A stretch of 64,000 bases of DNA from Luteimonas sp. S4-F44 (GCF_022637415.1 NZ_CP093340.1:1612001-1676000); one strand, 5' to 3'. Counted from the first letter of the stretch, positions 46,507-55,096 are shown. Made by a program: numbers and translations. Notes: generated from the letters alone by a model not told the origin.

Positions 46507-47511
46507 ATGCAGGATCTCAATGATCTCTACTACTTCGCCATGGTGGTCGAACATGGCGGCTTCGCCGCGGCCGAGCGGGCGCTCGGGATCCCGAAGTCCC
46601 GGCTGAGCCGGCGCATCAGCCAGCTGGAAACCGAACTGGGCGTGCGCCTGCTGCAGCGCTCGACCCGCCGGTTCGCCGTCACCGACGTCGGCCAGAGCGT
46701 GTTCCGCCATGCGCAATCGATGTTGGCCGAGGCCACCGCCGCGCGCGAGGTCGTCGACCGGCTCAGCGCCGAGCCGCGTGGGCTGGTGCGCGTGAGCGTG
46801 CCGGTGAGCATCGCCCAGCAATCGATTCCGAAGATGTTGCCCGAGTTCCTGGCCCGTTATCCGCAGGTACGCGTGCAGTTGCACGTCAGCAACCGCCGCG
46901 TGGACGTCATCAACGAGGGCTTCGACGTTGCCGTGCGCGTGCGCGCCAAGCTCGACGACGACGGCAGCCTGGTCATGCGCAGCTTCGGCCAGATCCAGGA
47001 ACTGCTGGTCGCCAGCCCCGGCTATCTCGATCGCATGGGCCGCCCCAAAGACCCGGACGAACTCGGCCAGCACACCACGATGAGCATGGGCGAGGACGAG
47101 GTGAAGCAGCGTTGGGACCTGCAGGCCGCCGACGGCACCACCCGCCGCGTGGAACTCAAGCCGCGCGTCGCCGGTTTCGACTTCCCGATGCTGATGGCGC
47201 TGGCCAAGCAGGGCCTGGGCATCACGATGCTGCCCGAGACCCTGTGCGCCGAAGCCGTGCGCAATGGCGAACTGGAGGTCGTGCTGCCCGACTGGCACCT
47301 GCCCCAGGGCATCGCCCACGCCGTGTTCGCCTCGCGTCGCGGCCTGCTGCCCGCGGTCCGGGTGTTCATCGACTTCCTGGCCGAGAAGCTGCCCCCGCTG
47401 ATCGAAGCCTCGAGCCTGGATTGCCGTAACTGTGACGGCAAGGCCCGCGATAGCGCACCGACGTCCGTGTCCCGCATCGCACAGGGCGCCGCGCGTGCGA
47501 CAATGTCCTGA
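46507..47511 (+). CDS. LysR-type transcriptional regulator
   Basis: A 334-residue regulator. The winged HTH occupies residues about 2-60 (LYYFAMVVEHGGFAAAERAL; PKSRLSRRISQLETELGVRLL), followed by a periplasmic-binding-like effector domain (RVSVPVSIAQQSIPKMLPEFL). It belongs to the AphB/DsdC-like group common in xanthomonads. The upstream 135 bases carry AATAGG and CCTATT as an inverted pair about 20 bases apart, a possible self-binding site. There is no obvious divergent target; the nearest genes are serS and the tRNA array. The C-terminal ~25 residues look disordered. Confidence 0.9.
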   Translation: MQDLNDLYYFAMVVEHGGFAAAERALGIPKSRLSRRISQLETELGVRLLQRSTRRFAVTDVGQSVFRHAQSMLAEATAAREVVDRLSAEPRGLVRVSVPVSIAQQSIPKMLPEFLARYPQVRVQLHVSNRRVDVINEGFDVAVRVRAKLDDDGSLVMRSFGQIQELLVASPGYLDRMGRPKDPDELGQHTTMSMGEDEVKQRWDLQAADGTTRRVELKPRVAGFDFPMLMALAKQGLGITMLPETLCAEAVRNGELEVVLPDWHLPQGIAHAVFASRRGLLPAVRVFIDFLAEKLPPLIEASSLDCRNCDGKARDSAPTSVSRIAQGAARATMS

Positions 47512-47594
47512 GCCAGCGCCCGGACCTGAAGTCCTCGTGCTGACCCGCACATGCCACGCAAAGCGCGGTGTCATGTCGGGGGTTGCATTGAAAC

Positions 47595-48004
47595 GGAGAG
47601 ATGGCCGAGTGGTTTAAGGCAGCGGTCTTGATCCGGAGGCCTTAGGCCGGAGGAAACATCGACCGCAGGTCGATGGTCAAACCGCCGGCACCGCGCGAAG
47701 CGCGGTGTAGTGTGGGAAGCGCAGTAACAACGGAGAGATGGCCGAGTGGTTTAAGGCAGCGGTCTTGATCCGGAGGCCTTAGGCCGGAGGAAACATCGAC
47801 CGCAGGTCGATGGTCAAACCGCCGGCACCGCGCGAAGCGCGGTGTAGTGTGGGAGCGCAGTAACAACGGAGAGATGGCCGAGTGGTTTAAGGCAGCGGTC
47901 TTGATCCGGAGGCCTTAGGCCGGAGGAAACATCGACCACAGGTCGATGGTCAAACCGCCGGCACCGCGCGAAGCGCGGTGTAGTGTGGGGAGCGCAGTAA
48001 CAAC
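47595..48004 (+). repeat. three tandem ~137-nt units with a tRNA-Ser 5' fragment
   Basis: Units start at 47595, 47732 and 47868 (137, 136 and 137 nt). Each opens with the exact first 37 nt of the intact tRNA-Ser that follows at 48005, from the acceptor 5' strand through the anticodon. It then diverges into a hairpin-rich insert, a nine-base return to tRNA-like sequence (unit 1: 47679-47687) and a spacer resembling the region before the array. The units differ only by one or two bases (a purine run, and a GCA or ACA hairpin loop). None has the tRNA 3' half, so none can be a functional tRNA. Confidence 0.9.
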
Positions 48005-48094
48005 GGAGAGATGGCCGAGTGGTTTAAGGCAGCGGTCTTGAAAACCGCCGAAGGGTCAAACCTTCCGTGGGTTCGAATCCCACTCTCTCCGCCA
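48005..48094 (+). tRNA. tRNA-Ser(UGA)
   Basis: A complete 90-nt class II tRNA with encoded CCA. The acceptor GGAGAGA pairs with TCTCTCC. The anticodon stem GCGGT/ACCGC encloses CTTGAAA (anticodon TGA). The long variable arm is GAAGGGTCAAACCTTC, and the T arm has GTTCGAATC. It is the intact terminal member of the tandem array. Confidence 0.97.
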
Positions 48095-48104
48095 ATCTCC
48101 TGCA

Positions 48105-48602
48105 TCAACTCAACGCCGACGCCTCCTCATACGGCAGATGCCGCGCACCTGTGGCCTGCAGCGCGGCCTCCGCACGCGCCAGCGCGTCGCCTTCGCCGTC
48201 GATGACGATCAGGATGCGGCCCGCCTCGATCTCATCCTCGAACGTGCGCCGCACCGGATCGGGCAGGGAAGCGCCGACCAACGACGATGCCCAAGTCCCG
48301 ACGGCGGCACCGCCCAGCGTCGTCAAGGCGACGCCAGCGAGAGTCAGTCCAAGCGGCGGCACTGCCACCGCCACCAGGCCTGCAATCAGGCCGGTCGCCC
48401 CACCCAAGCCGGCGCCACGCATCGCAGCGTGCTTGAAATCGGTAGGGGCTTCCTTCTGATGCTCGGGCACGCTTTCAAGCTCGATATCCGATCGGGCGAT
48501 CACCGAAATGGCATCGTCTTCGATGCCCGCGTCGCGCACCTCACGGATGGCGGTCTGCGCGGCGGGCAGGGAATCGGTGCTGTAGACGCGGCGGACTTTC
48601 AT
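48105..48602 (-). CDS. general-stress-type protein with glycine-rich hydrophobic core
   Basis: A 165-residue protein. The N-terminal ferredoxin-like fold is predicted (MKVRRVYSTDSLPAAQTAI; AGIEDDAISVIARSDIELE). Two Gly/Ala-rich hydrophobic segments in the middle (GAGLGGATGLIAGLVAVAV; LAGVALTTLGGAAVGTWAS) and a C-terminal strand with IEAGRILIVIDGEG follow. This is the build of YflT/DUF1269-like stress proteins. Function is unknown. It converges with the tRNA-Ser array. Confidence 0.75.
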   Translation of the reverse strand: MKVRRVYSTDSLPAAQTAIREVRDAGIEDDAISVIARSDIELESVPEHQKEAPTDFKHAAMRGAGLGGATGLIAGLVAVAVPPLGLTLAGVALTTLGGAAVGTWASSLVGASLPDPVRRTFEDEIEAGRILIVIDGEGDALARAEAALQATGARHLPYEEASALS

Positions 48603-48709
48603 CGAGGACGCTCCGGCTGACGATGATTCGAGCTTCGGGGCCTCCTCGTGTGGTTGCCGTGAACCGCGCGTATCGTGGCCACTCCCACCGCGCACGCATC
48701 GCGCGCCGG

Positions 48710-49300
48710 TTACAACGCAGGCACGCCGCCACCGCCGCCTAAGTGCTCATAGAGGATGGCCGCGCCGATGCCGATCAGGATCAATCCGCCGATGATCTCG
48801 GCGCGCTTGCCGGCGAGTGCGCCCAGCACGCGTCCGAGCATGATGCCGGTGGTCACCATGACCAGGGTGCAGATGCCGATGACGGTTGCCACCACGGCGA
48901 TGTTGACGTCGAGGAAGGCCAGGCCCACGCCGATCGCCATCGCGTCGATGCTGGTGGCAAAGCCGGTCGCGGCGAGGTTCCAGAAGCCGTGCCGAGCAGG
49001 GACCGCGTCGGGGTCATCTTCGGGGGTCTTGCGCAGGCCGGCGTGGATCATGCGCGCGCCGAGCAGGCCCAGCAGGACGAACGCGATCCAGTGATCCCAG
49101 GCGGTGACATAGGCGGCTGCAGCCAGGCCCAGGGCCCAGCCGATCACAGGCGTCAGCGCCTCGATCGTGCCGAAGATCGCACCGGCGCGCAGCGCCTGGA
49201 TAAAGCGGGGGCGTCGCATCGCCGCACCCTTGCCGACAGCGGCGGCGAAGGCGTCGGTCGACATGGCGAAGCCGATCAGGAGGATAGAAGCCAGAGACAT
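48710..49300 (-). CDS. mntP: manganese exporter MntP
   Basis: A 196-residue inner-membrane efflux protein with six helices. Both family motifs are present: [17 protein letters not shown] (about residues 11-27) and [17 protein letters not shown] (about 112-128), whose acidic residues bind Mn2+. The yybP-ykoY riboswitch upstream, known to sense Mn2+, supports the assignment: high manganese would raise export. Confidence 0.95.
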   Translation of the reverse strand: MSLASILLIGFAMSTDAFAAAVGKGAAMRRPRFIQALRAGAIFGTIEALTPVIGWALGLAAAAYVTAWDHWIAFVLLGLLGARMIHAGLRKTPEDDPDAVPARHGFWNLAATGFATSIDAMAIGVGLAFLDVNIAVVATVIGICTLVMVTTGIMLGRVLGALAGKRAEIIGGLILIGIGAAILYEHLGGGGGVPAL

Positions 49301-49337
49301 CGTGCGTATCGATCGGGGCCGGGCAAGCGCGACGACG

Positions 49338-49492
49338 GCATGCCGGCACGCCCAACCCGCGTGATGCCGGTACACCGCTGGTCTCGCCAACCTGGACTGG
49401 TCGCACGCGCCACGATCGCAATGGATCGAGTGTGTTGACGCGGGCGCTTCCGCAGTGCGGAAGCCGGCTACTCCCCAAGGGGACGCGCATGC
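49338..49492 (-). promoter_or_regulatory. yybP-ykoY manganese riboswitch upstream of mntP
   Basis: On the minus strand the conserved CCTTGGGGAGTAGCCGGC (around 49480-49463) and GTTGGCGAGACC (around 49392-49381) loops are both present, separated by a GC-rich arm (TTCCGCACTGCGGAA). The ends GCATGC (49487-49492) and GCATGC (49338-49343) can close the outer helix. The element ends about 40 bases before the mntP start. It occupies most of the ~380-base gap to tmRNA. Confidence 0.92.
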
Positions 49493-49623
49493 TAACAGCA
49501 CCGATCGAACGATGCGACGTTATAGCCGATGACAATTCTCATAGTTGGAACGATTGCGCTGGGCACAGCGCCGTGGGGGCGGGCCCGCCGATGAACCTGC
49601 GCTCGCACGTCGTCGCAATGCGC

Positions 49624-49651
49624 TTGCATCGCCGCAAGCCGCCCCTATACT
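49624..49651 (+). promoter_or_regulatory. candidate ssrA promoter
   Basis: TTGCAT (49624-49629), 16 bases and TATACT (49646-49651) place a start near 49658. This gives a short leader to be removed by RNase P before the mature 5' end at 49681. Confidence 0.55.
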
Positions 49652-49680
49652 CCATGCATCAGCGTAAGTTCTGATTTCCC

Positions 49681-50035
<355 letters not shown>

Positions 50036-50057
50036 GAAGGTCCCTCGGACCAAGAAA

Positions 50058-50098
50058 GGCCGGAGAACCGCAATGTGATGCGGTCTCCGGCCCTTTTT
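50058..50098 (+). terminator. rho-independent terminator of ssrA
   Basis: GGCCGGAGA(A)CCGCA pairs with TGCGGTCTCCGGCC, one bulged A, loop ATGTGA, followed by C and five T. Confidence 0.88.
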
Positions 50099-50121
50099 AT
50101 CCACATCGTCTATCGGTCAAC

Positions 50122-50370
50122 TCAGTAGCATTCGGCAAGACCGTAGGTGATGTATCCGCCACCAGAGTCGTAGGTTTGGACTTCTTCGAATGCCGCACCT
50201 GAGTATCCTTGGCTGATGCACAGCTGGACGCCAAGTGTGCGAGCGTCATCGCGTGCCTGCTCCCAAGTAGCGCCATGGCCCCAGACCTCGTAGATTTCGC
50301 CGGCCGAAACAACACCAGCAGAAGTCAGTAGCGCGAGTGTCGCGACGGTGCGCATGCAAAATCCCTTCAT
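50122..50370 (-). CDS. small exported two-cysteine protein, family member A
   Basis: An 82-residue protein with a signal peptide (MRTVATLALLTSAGVVSAG) and a mature part of about 58 residues. The motif G-x-G-x-T-x3-A-x3-A-x3-G-x3-C (GHGATWEQARDDARTLGVQLC) has the same spacing as in the two proteins at 50710 and 51332. A final Cys is next to the C-terminal Tyr. AGGAG lies before the ATG. It converges with ssrA. Function is unknown; the A-x3-A spacing before Cys resembles DUF4189-type exported proteins. Confidence 0.7.
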   Translation of the reverse strand: MKGFCMRTVATLALLTSAGVVSAGEIYEVWGHGATWEQARDDARTLGVQLCISQGYSGAAFEEVQTYDSGGGYITYGLAECY

Positions 50371-50657
50371 TTATCGCTCCTATTTCGGCCTGTATGGCCG
50401 ATGCGATCCTACCGCATCTTTCTTTCCTCGCCCGCTAGCGTTCGATGCGAGCTAGTTTGCGATCTGCCGCGCGCCAGAGCGATGTCTCGCAAGGAGCGCA
50501 GAGAATCTTGTTCGCGCTGTAGTACTCGGCTTCGCCGTTGTCGGGAACTCCGCATCTGCGAAAACGCCTTACTCCGGTTTGGCGAGGGCCGCAATGAGAC
50601 GCCCGCAGGGGCAGCTGAGCGAGGGGGGTGATTCGCGTTGAGCGTCTACTTTGAGAC
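50371..50657. other. low-information spacer between exported proteins A and B
   Basis: About 290 bases with several overlapping frames that do not resemble proteins. Base composition is less GC-rich than the flanking housekeeping genes. Nothing recognisable was seen. Confidence 0.4.
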
Positions 50658-50676
50658 GGGCTCAGCGTCTGAGCCC
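50658..50676 (-). repeat. hairpin downstream of exported protein B
   Basis: GGGCTCA-GCGTC-TGAGCCC, flanked by the same words (TTGAGAC on one side, ATC-GTT on the other) as the hairpin at 51279. It is probably the transcript end of the gene at 50710. Confidence 0.55.
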
Positions 50677-50709
50677 ATCGTTGATATGGCGATCGAGTCG
50701 AGATGCAGT

Positions 50710-50976
50710 TCAGGTGACTTTGCAGAAAACCTCTACGATGGCTACCCAGGGACCAGAAGCTTGCTGCTCCACAGAGACGATCTGGTAATCGGTTACGACC
50801 CCGCGGTAGTTGGCCAGGCATTGGATTTCACCATTGCCAAGCGCATTTCTCACTGCGCCTTGTTCGGTACCGGCCACTCCCATGGCGTGAATTGAAATCA
50901 CGCTCGCTGCCACAGCCGCTGCAGAAAGCAGTGCCAACATTACGCCCACACACGCGCTCTTCTTGATCTTTCGCAT
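50710..50976 (-). CDS. small exported two-cysteine protein, family member B
   Basis: An 88-residue protein with basic N terminus MRKIKK and a signal peptide (VGVMLALLSAAAVAAS). The mature part of about 64 residues starts SVISIHAMGVAGTE, has Cys in GEIQC, and ends VEVFCKVT. It aligns without gaps over the mature region to the protein at 51332, with both cysteines conserved. It has its own promoter-proximal hairpin in the leader. Function is unknown; a periplasmic or secreted disulfide-stabilised peptide is likely. Confidence 0.72.
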   Translation of the reverse strand: MRKIKKSACVGVMLALLSAAAVAASVISIHAMGVAGTEQGAVRNALGNGEIQCLANYRGVVTDYQIVSVEQQASGPWVAIVEVFCKVT

Positions 50977-51278
50977 CTCGTTGTCCCTAACGTCGCAGCG
51001 TCAATGCTGCCATTGCGTTCAAGCATCAATCCGAAGCCGGATATGCGACGAGCTTCAATAATCAGCGAGCTTCCGACGCGGTTTGGCCGGAACGACATCC
51101 CGAGGAATGCGAGATCGCGTCGTGATACCACGAAGCGGGCACTTCGGTCGTCTGACGTTGCTGACAAACCTCGAGCGTGCAGTCCCCTAGGGTGTCTGCT
51201 TGTGGGCGAAGAGGCGCAAGAATGAAGGCCGGGAACGAGTAGCTCGGCACCTGTTTCGCTGTGGCGCTGGCTTGAGAC
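50977..51278. other. leader of B and spacer
   Basis: The leader of the B gene includes GCAGC/GCTGC (50995-51010), a small hairpin just before the start, conserved in front of the C gene (51606-51621). The remaining ~260 bases show no credible gene. Confidence 0.45.
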
Positions 51279-51297
51279 GGGCTCAGTGATTGAGCCC
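51279..51297 (-). repeat. hairpin downstream of exported protein C
   Basis: GGGCTCA-GTGAT-TGAGCCC: same stem as at 50658, different loop. It supports duplication of a complete transcription unit. Confidence 0.55.
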
Positions 51298-51331
51298 ATC
51301 CGTTGGATAACAGGTCAAGCCCGTCGCAGGC

Positions 51332-51589
51332 TCAAGGAACGTTACAAAGCACGTTGACCTCGGCCCACCAGAAGCCCGGGTAATGCTGCACGGACAGCAC
51401 CTGCACGCCGGCGGCGATTCCGCCGAAGCTACTTTCACATTGCAGCGCGCCTTCCTCGAAGGCGGCATCGATGGCGTCGTTCTCGGTGCCCCCTTGTCCG
51501 GCCACGTTGATCGAAATCACACCTGCGGTGGCGGCAGCCGAGAGGCCCAGAAGCGAGCTCGCGATCAGCATTTTGGTGATCTTGCGCAT
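51332..51589 (-). CDS. small exported two-cysteine protein, family member C
   Basis: An 85-residue paralogue of member B: MRKITK, signal peptide (IASSLLGLSAAATAG), then GVISINVAGQGGTE, Cys in GALQC, and VNVLCNVP at the end. AAGGACG precedes the ATG, after a GCAGC/GCTGC hairpin shared with B. Codon and base use are less GC-rich than in the neighbouring housekeeping genes, suggesting acquired or fast-evolving DNA. Function is unknown. Confidence 0.72.
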   Translation of the reverse strand: MRKITKMLIASSLLGLSAAATAGVISINVAGQGGTENDAIDAAFEEGALQCESSFGGIAAGVQVLSVQHYPGFWWAEVNVLCNVP

Positions 51590-51831
51590 CGTCGTCCTTA
51601 ACGTCGCAGCGTCATTGCTGCCATTCAGTTATAGCACCGCCAGGACGGTGGCCAAACTCGGCCTGACTTGGCCATCGTCGATCTGAGTTTTTTCAGGCGC
51701 GGTGACGCGGGGATGGCTACGCGCGCTATCGGCGCCGACGCATCGCTTACGCATCGGAACACGCGCACGAACGATGGCTTGTGTTGAGGCGAAATCAGGA
51801 TTGGGGGGGGACAGGCTTAAAGGCCGCGCCC

Positions 51832-52107
51832 TTAAACGCCGCGCCGCCGGCGTGCATTAAGTACGCCGCGTGCTGCGGTGTCGGAGGAGACACGCAGGTT
51901 CAGCGATTTGCAACGCTCGATGCCGGCCAGTTTCAGCGCCAGTTCGCCATCGGGCGTCCGATCGACCAAGCCGCTGGCGACGAGTCGGTCGATGAGCGGT
52001 AACGCCTTGGGATCCAGTGGCCGCTGCAAGTCGATGCAGGTCAGGCATTCGAGCAGATCCGACTCCTGATCGCCGATGGCATCGATTTCGATGGAGAAGC
52101 GGTGCAT
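51832..52107 (-). CDS. hypothetical protein, winged-helix-like
   Basis: A 91-residue reading frame starting MHRFSIEIDAIGDQESDLLEC. The middle (LPLIDRLVASGLVDRTPDGELALKLAGIERCKSLNLR) has the pattern of a small winged-helix effector segment (repeated Leu, then LxLxxAGxER). No conserved partner is visible. The weak ribosome-binding site and lack of a recognisable family keep confidence modest. The ~240 bases on each side hold nothing clear. Confidence 0.5.
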   Translation of the reverse strand: MHRFSIEIDAIGDQESDLLECLTCIDLQRPLDPKALPLIDRLVASGLVDRTPDGELALKLAGIERCKSLNLRVSSDTAARGVLNARRRRGV

Positions 52108-52349
52108 AGGGTGCTCTTGAGGCCAGGTGCCGCGTCCAGTGCCCTTGTGGTTGCCAGGTTAGCGGCCAGCCCGCGCCTGGTCGGTGCGGTTCCGCGCTCA
52201 GCGACCTGGATTCGGGCAGCCGTGCAGTGGGCGTGGCCGGCGGATCGCGCAGCCCGGGCGCCGGGCGGGCCCGGCTGTTTCCTGTTCTATGCCGGATGGC
52301 CGGGGCTGGGGCGGCTGTCTTCACGCCGCCGGGCCGCTATCCTGTCCAG

Positions 52350-54545
52350 ATGGCCGGACCCTCGCCTTTTCAACGCCTTACGCCTGTCTCGTTGCGGGCC
52401 CGCTTGCGTCGCGGCTATGGGCTCGCGCTGCTGGTGCTGGTCGGCGCGCTGCTGATGGTGGCGCTGTACGCGCACAACGCGAGCGAGCGCGAGCAGCGGC
52501 TGGCCCAGGGAAGCTTCGTGGCCGAGGCCGAGCGCCTGGCCGATGCAGTCCGCCAGCGTCTGCTGCAGTACGAGCTGAGTATCCGGGGCGGGGTGGCGCT
52601 GCACAGCGCGGCGGCGGACATGCCGACGACGCGGCAATGGCGCGGTTACGTCGAGGGACTGGATATCGCCCGGCAGTTGCCGGGCATGGTCGGGCTGGGC
52701 TACGTCGCCTACGTCGATCCGCGTGGGCTGGCGGAACTCCAGTTGCGGCGGCGGGCACAGGGCGAGGGGCTGTTCTCGGTGCGGCCGCGCGGCGCGCGTG
52801 ACAAGTACGGGGTGATCGTCTACTTCGAACCGGAGAATCCGGGCTCGCGCACGATGATCGGCTTTGACCAGTACAGCGATCCGGTGCGCCGCGCGGCGAT
52901 GGAGGCGGCGCGCGACAGCGGACAGGTGCGTCTGAGCGCGCCGATGATGTTGCGGCCGATGGCCGCCGACGGCGGGCCCGGCGTGCTGATGTTCGGACCG
53001 GTCTACCGTACGGTGCGGTTTCCCGAAACGCCCGCTGCGCGCGAGAACGCGCTGATCGGCTGGGTGTTCGCCTCCTTCCGGTCTGCGGACTTCATCGACC
53101 GATCGGGCGTGAGCAGTGGTCTGCACACCGCATTCCGCATCGTGGATGTGACCGACGGCCGGGACGCGCCGGTGCTGCAGACGCACAACTTCGATGACGA
53201 TCCCTCGGGACGGGTGCTCCACTCGCTGACCCAGACGGTCTACGGCCGCACGTGGCGTTACGACTTCCAGCACATCGGGCCGCTGACCTCGGGCGGCATG
53301 CGCGAGCTGCAGACCACCCTGGTGACTGGGGTGCTGGCCTCGTTGCTGCTGTTCGCGGTGGTGCTGACGCTGGCCAGGACACAGTCGCGCGCGGAGTTCC
53401 TGGCACGCCGGCTCAGTGATTCCTACCGCCGCAGCGAACAGCGATTCCGCAATGCGATGCGCTACTCGGCGATCGGTATGGTGCTGCTGGACCGCAATGG
53501 CACCATCGTCGAGACCAACCCGGCGATGGCGCAGATCGCGGGTCTGGAGCAGGCGTCGATGACCGGCACGCGGCTGAGCGATTACTTCGTCGATGCGCAG
53601 GACCAGGTCACACGGACGCAGGAGACGCAGGCGCTGCGCGAAGGGGTCCACCGCAGTACCCGGCGTCTGCGTCGGTGCGATGGCGATATCCGCCAGGTGC
53701 ATCTGGCCTCGACGCTGGTGCTGGGCGAGGCCGACAGCGAGGTCACCCGGCTGGTGCAGGTCGAGGACGTGACCGAACGCTTGCGCGCCGAGGCGCAGGT
53801 GCATGCGCTCAATCGCACGCTGGAATCGCGCGTGGAGCAGCGGACCCGCGAGCTCACCCAGGCCAACCACGAGTTGGAATCGTTCGCCTACATCGTTTCA
53901 CACGACCTGCGCGCGCCGCTGCGCAGCATCGACGGGTTCGGGCGGATTCTGGCCGAGCGCTACGGCAATGCGATCGATGCGCAGGGGCAGGACTATCTGG
54001 CGCGGGTGCGCAATGCGGCCGCGCGGATGGATGCGCTGATCGATGCATTGCTGAAGATGTCGCGTATCAGCCGCGGCGAGTTCAAGCGCAGCCCGCTGGA
54101 TCTGAGCCGGCTGGCGGAGGAGGTGGTGGCCGAGCTGCGCCAGGCCGAGCCGGCGCGTCAGGTCGAGGTCGTCATCGCGCCGGGGCTGACCGCCGAGGGC
54201 GACGCGGCGCTGGTGCGCAACCTGCTGCAGAATCTGCTCGGCAACGCCTGGAAGTTCACCGCCGATACCGCCGATGCCAGGATCGAGTTCGGGTGCGGCG
54301 CCGATGGCGTGTTCTTCGTGCGCGATAACGGAGCGGGCTTCAACGCCGAGTACGCGGGCAAACTGTTTCGTCCGTTCCAGCGGCTGCACCGTGAGGACGA
54401 GTACAAGGGCCACGGCGTGGGACTGGCGTCGGTCAAGCGCATCGTCGAGCGCCACGGCGGCACGATCTCGGCCGAAGGTGCGCCTGGGCAGGGCGCCACG
54501 TTCCGCTTCACGCTGGCGCGCAAAACGGAGCCGTCGCGGCCCTGA
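52350..54545 (+). CDS. hybrid-free sensor histidine kinase with CHASE and PAS domains
   Basis: A 731-residue membrane kinase. Two transmembrane helices (about residues 23-41 and 325-345) bracket a periplasmic CHASE domain (GMVGLGYVAYVDP; FEPENPGSRTMIGFDQY). A PAS domain (about 365-480), a short coiled coil (ESRVEQRTRELTQANHELE) and a HisKA domain follow, with H518 in SHDLRAPLRSIDGFG. The ATPase has N box NLLGNAWKF, G1 RDNGAGF and G2 GHGVGLASVKR. The form is phytochrome/cyanobacterial-type. No response regulator is adjacent. The ATG at 52350 was chosen over in-frame upstream sequence that lacks similarity. Confidence 0.9.
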   Translation: MAGPSPFQRLTPVSLRARLRRGYGLALLVLVGALLMVALYAHNASEREQRLAQGSFVAEAERLADAVRQRLLQYELSIRGGVALHSAAADMPTTRQWRGYVEGLDIARQLPGMVGLGYVAYVDPRGLAELQLRRRAQGEGLFSVRPRGARDKYGVIVYFEPENPGSRTMIGFDQYSDPVRRAAMEAARDSGQVRLSAPMMLRPMAADGGPGVLMFGPVYRTVRFPETPAARENALIGWVFASFRSADFIDRSGVSSGLHTAFRIVDVTDGRDAPVLQTHNFDDDPSGRVLHSLTQTVYGRTWRYDFQHIGPLTSGGMRELQTTLVTGVLASLLLFAVVLTLARTQSRAEFLARRLSDSYRRSEQRFRNAMRYSAIGMVLLDRNGTIVETNPAMAQIAGLEQASMTGTRLSDYFVDAQDQVTRTQETQALREGVHRSTRRLRRCDGDIRQVHLASTLVLGEADSEVTRLVQVEDVTERLRAEAQVHALNRTLESRVEQRTRELTQANHELESFAYIVSHDLRAPLRSIDGFGRILAERYGNAIDAQGQDYLARVRNAAARMDALIDALLKMSRISRGEFKRSPLDLSRLAEEVVAELRQAEPARQVEVVIAPGLTAEGDAALVRNLLQNLLGNAWKFTADTADARIEFGCGADGVFFVRDNGAGFNAEYAGKLFRPFQRLHREDEYKGHGVGLASVKRIVERHGGTISAEGAPGQGATFRFTLARKTEPSRP

Positions 54546-54557
54546 GGTGCCCGGCGG

Positions 54558-55058
54558 TCAGGCGTCCTTGTTGTGCCGGCGCAGCAGCCGCTGCTTGTCG
54601 CGGGCCCAGTCGCGTTCGCGCTCGGTCTCGCGCTTGTCGTGCTTCTGCTTGCCCTTGGCGAGCGCGATCTCGGCCTTGATCTTGTTGCCCTTCCAGTACA
54701 ACGCGGTCGGCACGACGGTATAGCCGTCGCGCTGCACGCGGCCGACCAGCACGTCGATCTCGCGCCGGTGCAGCAACAGCTTGCGCGTGCGGTGGGCGTC
54801 GGCGACGACGTGCGTGGAGGCCTGGATCAGCGGCGTGATCTGGGCGCCGAACAGGAACAGTTCACCGTGGCGGATGACGGCGTAGCTCTCGCCGATGTTG
54901 GCGCGCCCGGCGCGGATGGCCTTGAGCTCCCAGCCCTGCAGCGCCAGGCCGGCCTCGTAGCGGTCCTCGAGCTGATACTCGTGGCGCGCGCGCTTGTTCA
55001 GCGCGATGGTGCCGGTGCTGTTTGCTTTATCCTTGGCCTTGCCGCTTTTCTTGCTCAT
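54558..55058 (-). CDS. smpB: SsrA-binding protein SmpB
   Basis: A 166-residue tmRNA partner needed for trans-translation. Core [21 protein letters not shown] (seen at about residues 43-63), FGAQITPL and the basic tail ([19 protein letters not shown]) that enters the mRNA channel are all present. It diverges from ratA, a conserved arrangement. ssrA lies some 4.5 kb away, on the far side of the accessory stretch. Confidence 0.96.
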   Translation of the reverse strand: MSKKSGKAKDKANSTGTIALNKRARHEYQLEDRYEAGLALQGWELKAIRAGRANIGESYAVIRHGELFLFGAQITPLIQASTHVVADAHRTRKLLLHRREIDVLVGRVQRDGYTVVPTALYWKGNKIKAEIALAKGKQKHDKRETERERDWARDKQRLLRRHNKDA

Positions 55059-55096
55059 TTCCCCATTGTCCTCGAAGCACGTCCTCCAGGCGAGTC

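Noticed and set aside
47595..48004. CRISPR array
   Set aside because: Units are 137 nt and adjacent with no unique spacers, there are no cas genes, and each unit begins with a tRNA-Ser fragment.
48011..48205. Small reading frame starting MAEWFKAAVLK over tRNA-Ser
   Set aside because: A well-known false frame produced by translating tRNA-Ser sequence.
50638..50895. Reading frame of 85 codons on the plus strand
   Set aside because: Antisense to exported protein B, which has a signal peptide and a paralogue.
50940..51299. Reading frame of 119 codons on the minus strand between exported proteins B and C
   Set aside because: It overlaps the leader and start of gene B, has no signal or known motif, and looks like filler translation.
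52287..53870. Open frame of 527 codons on the minus strand
   Set aside because: Antisense to the sensor kinase, composition typical of a shadow frame.
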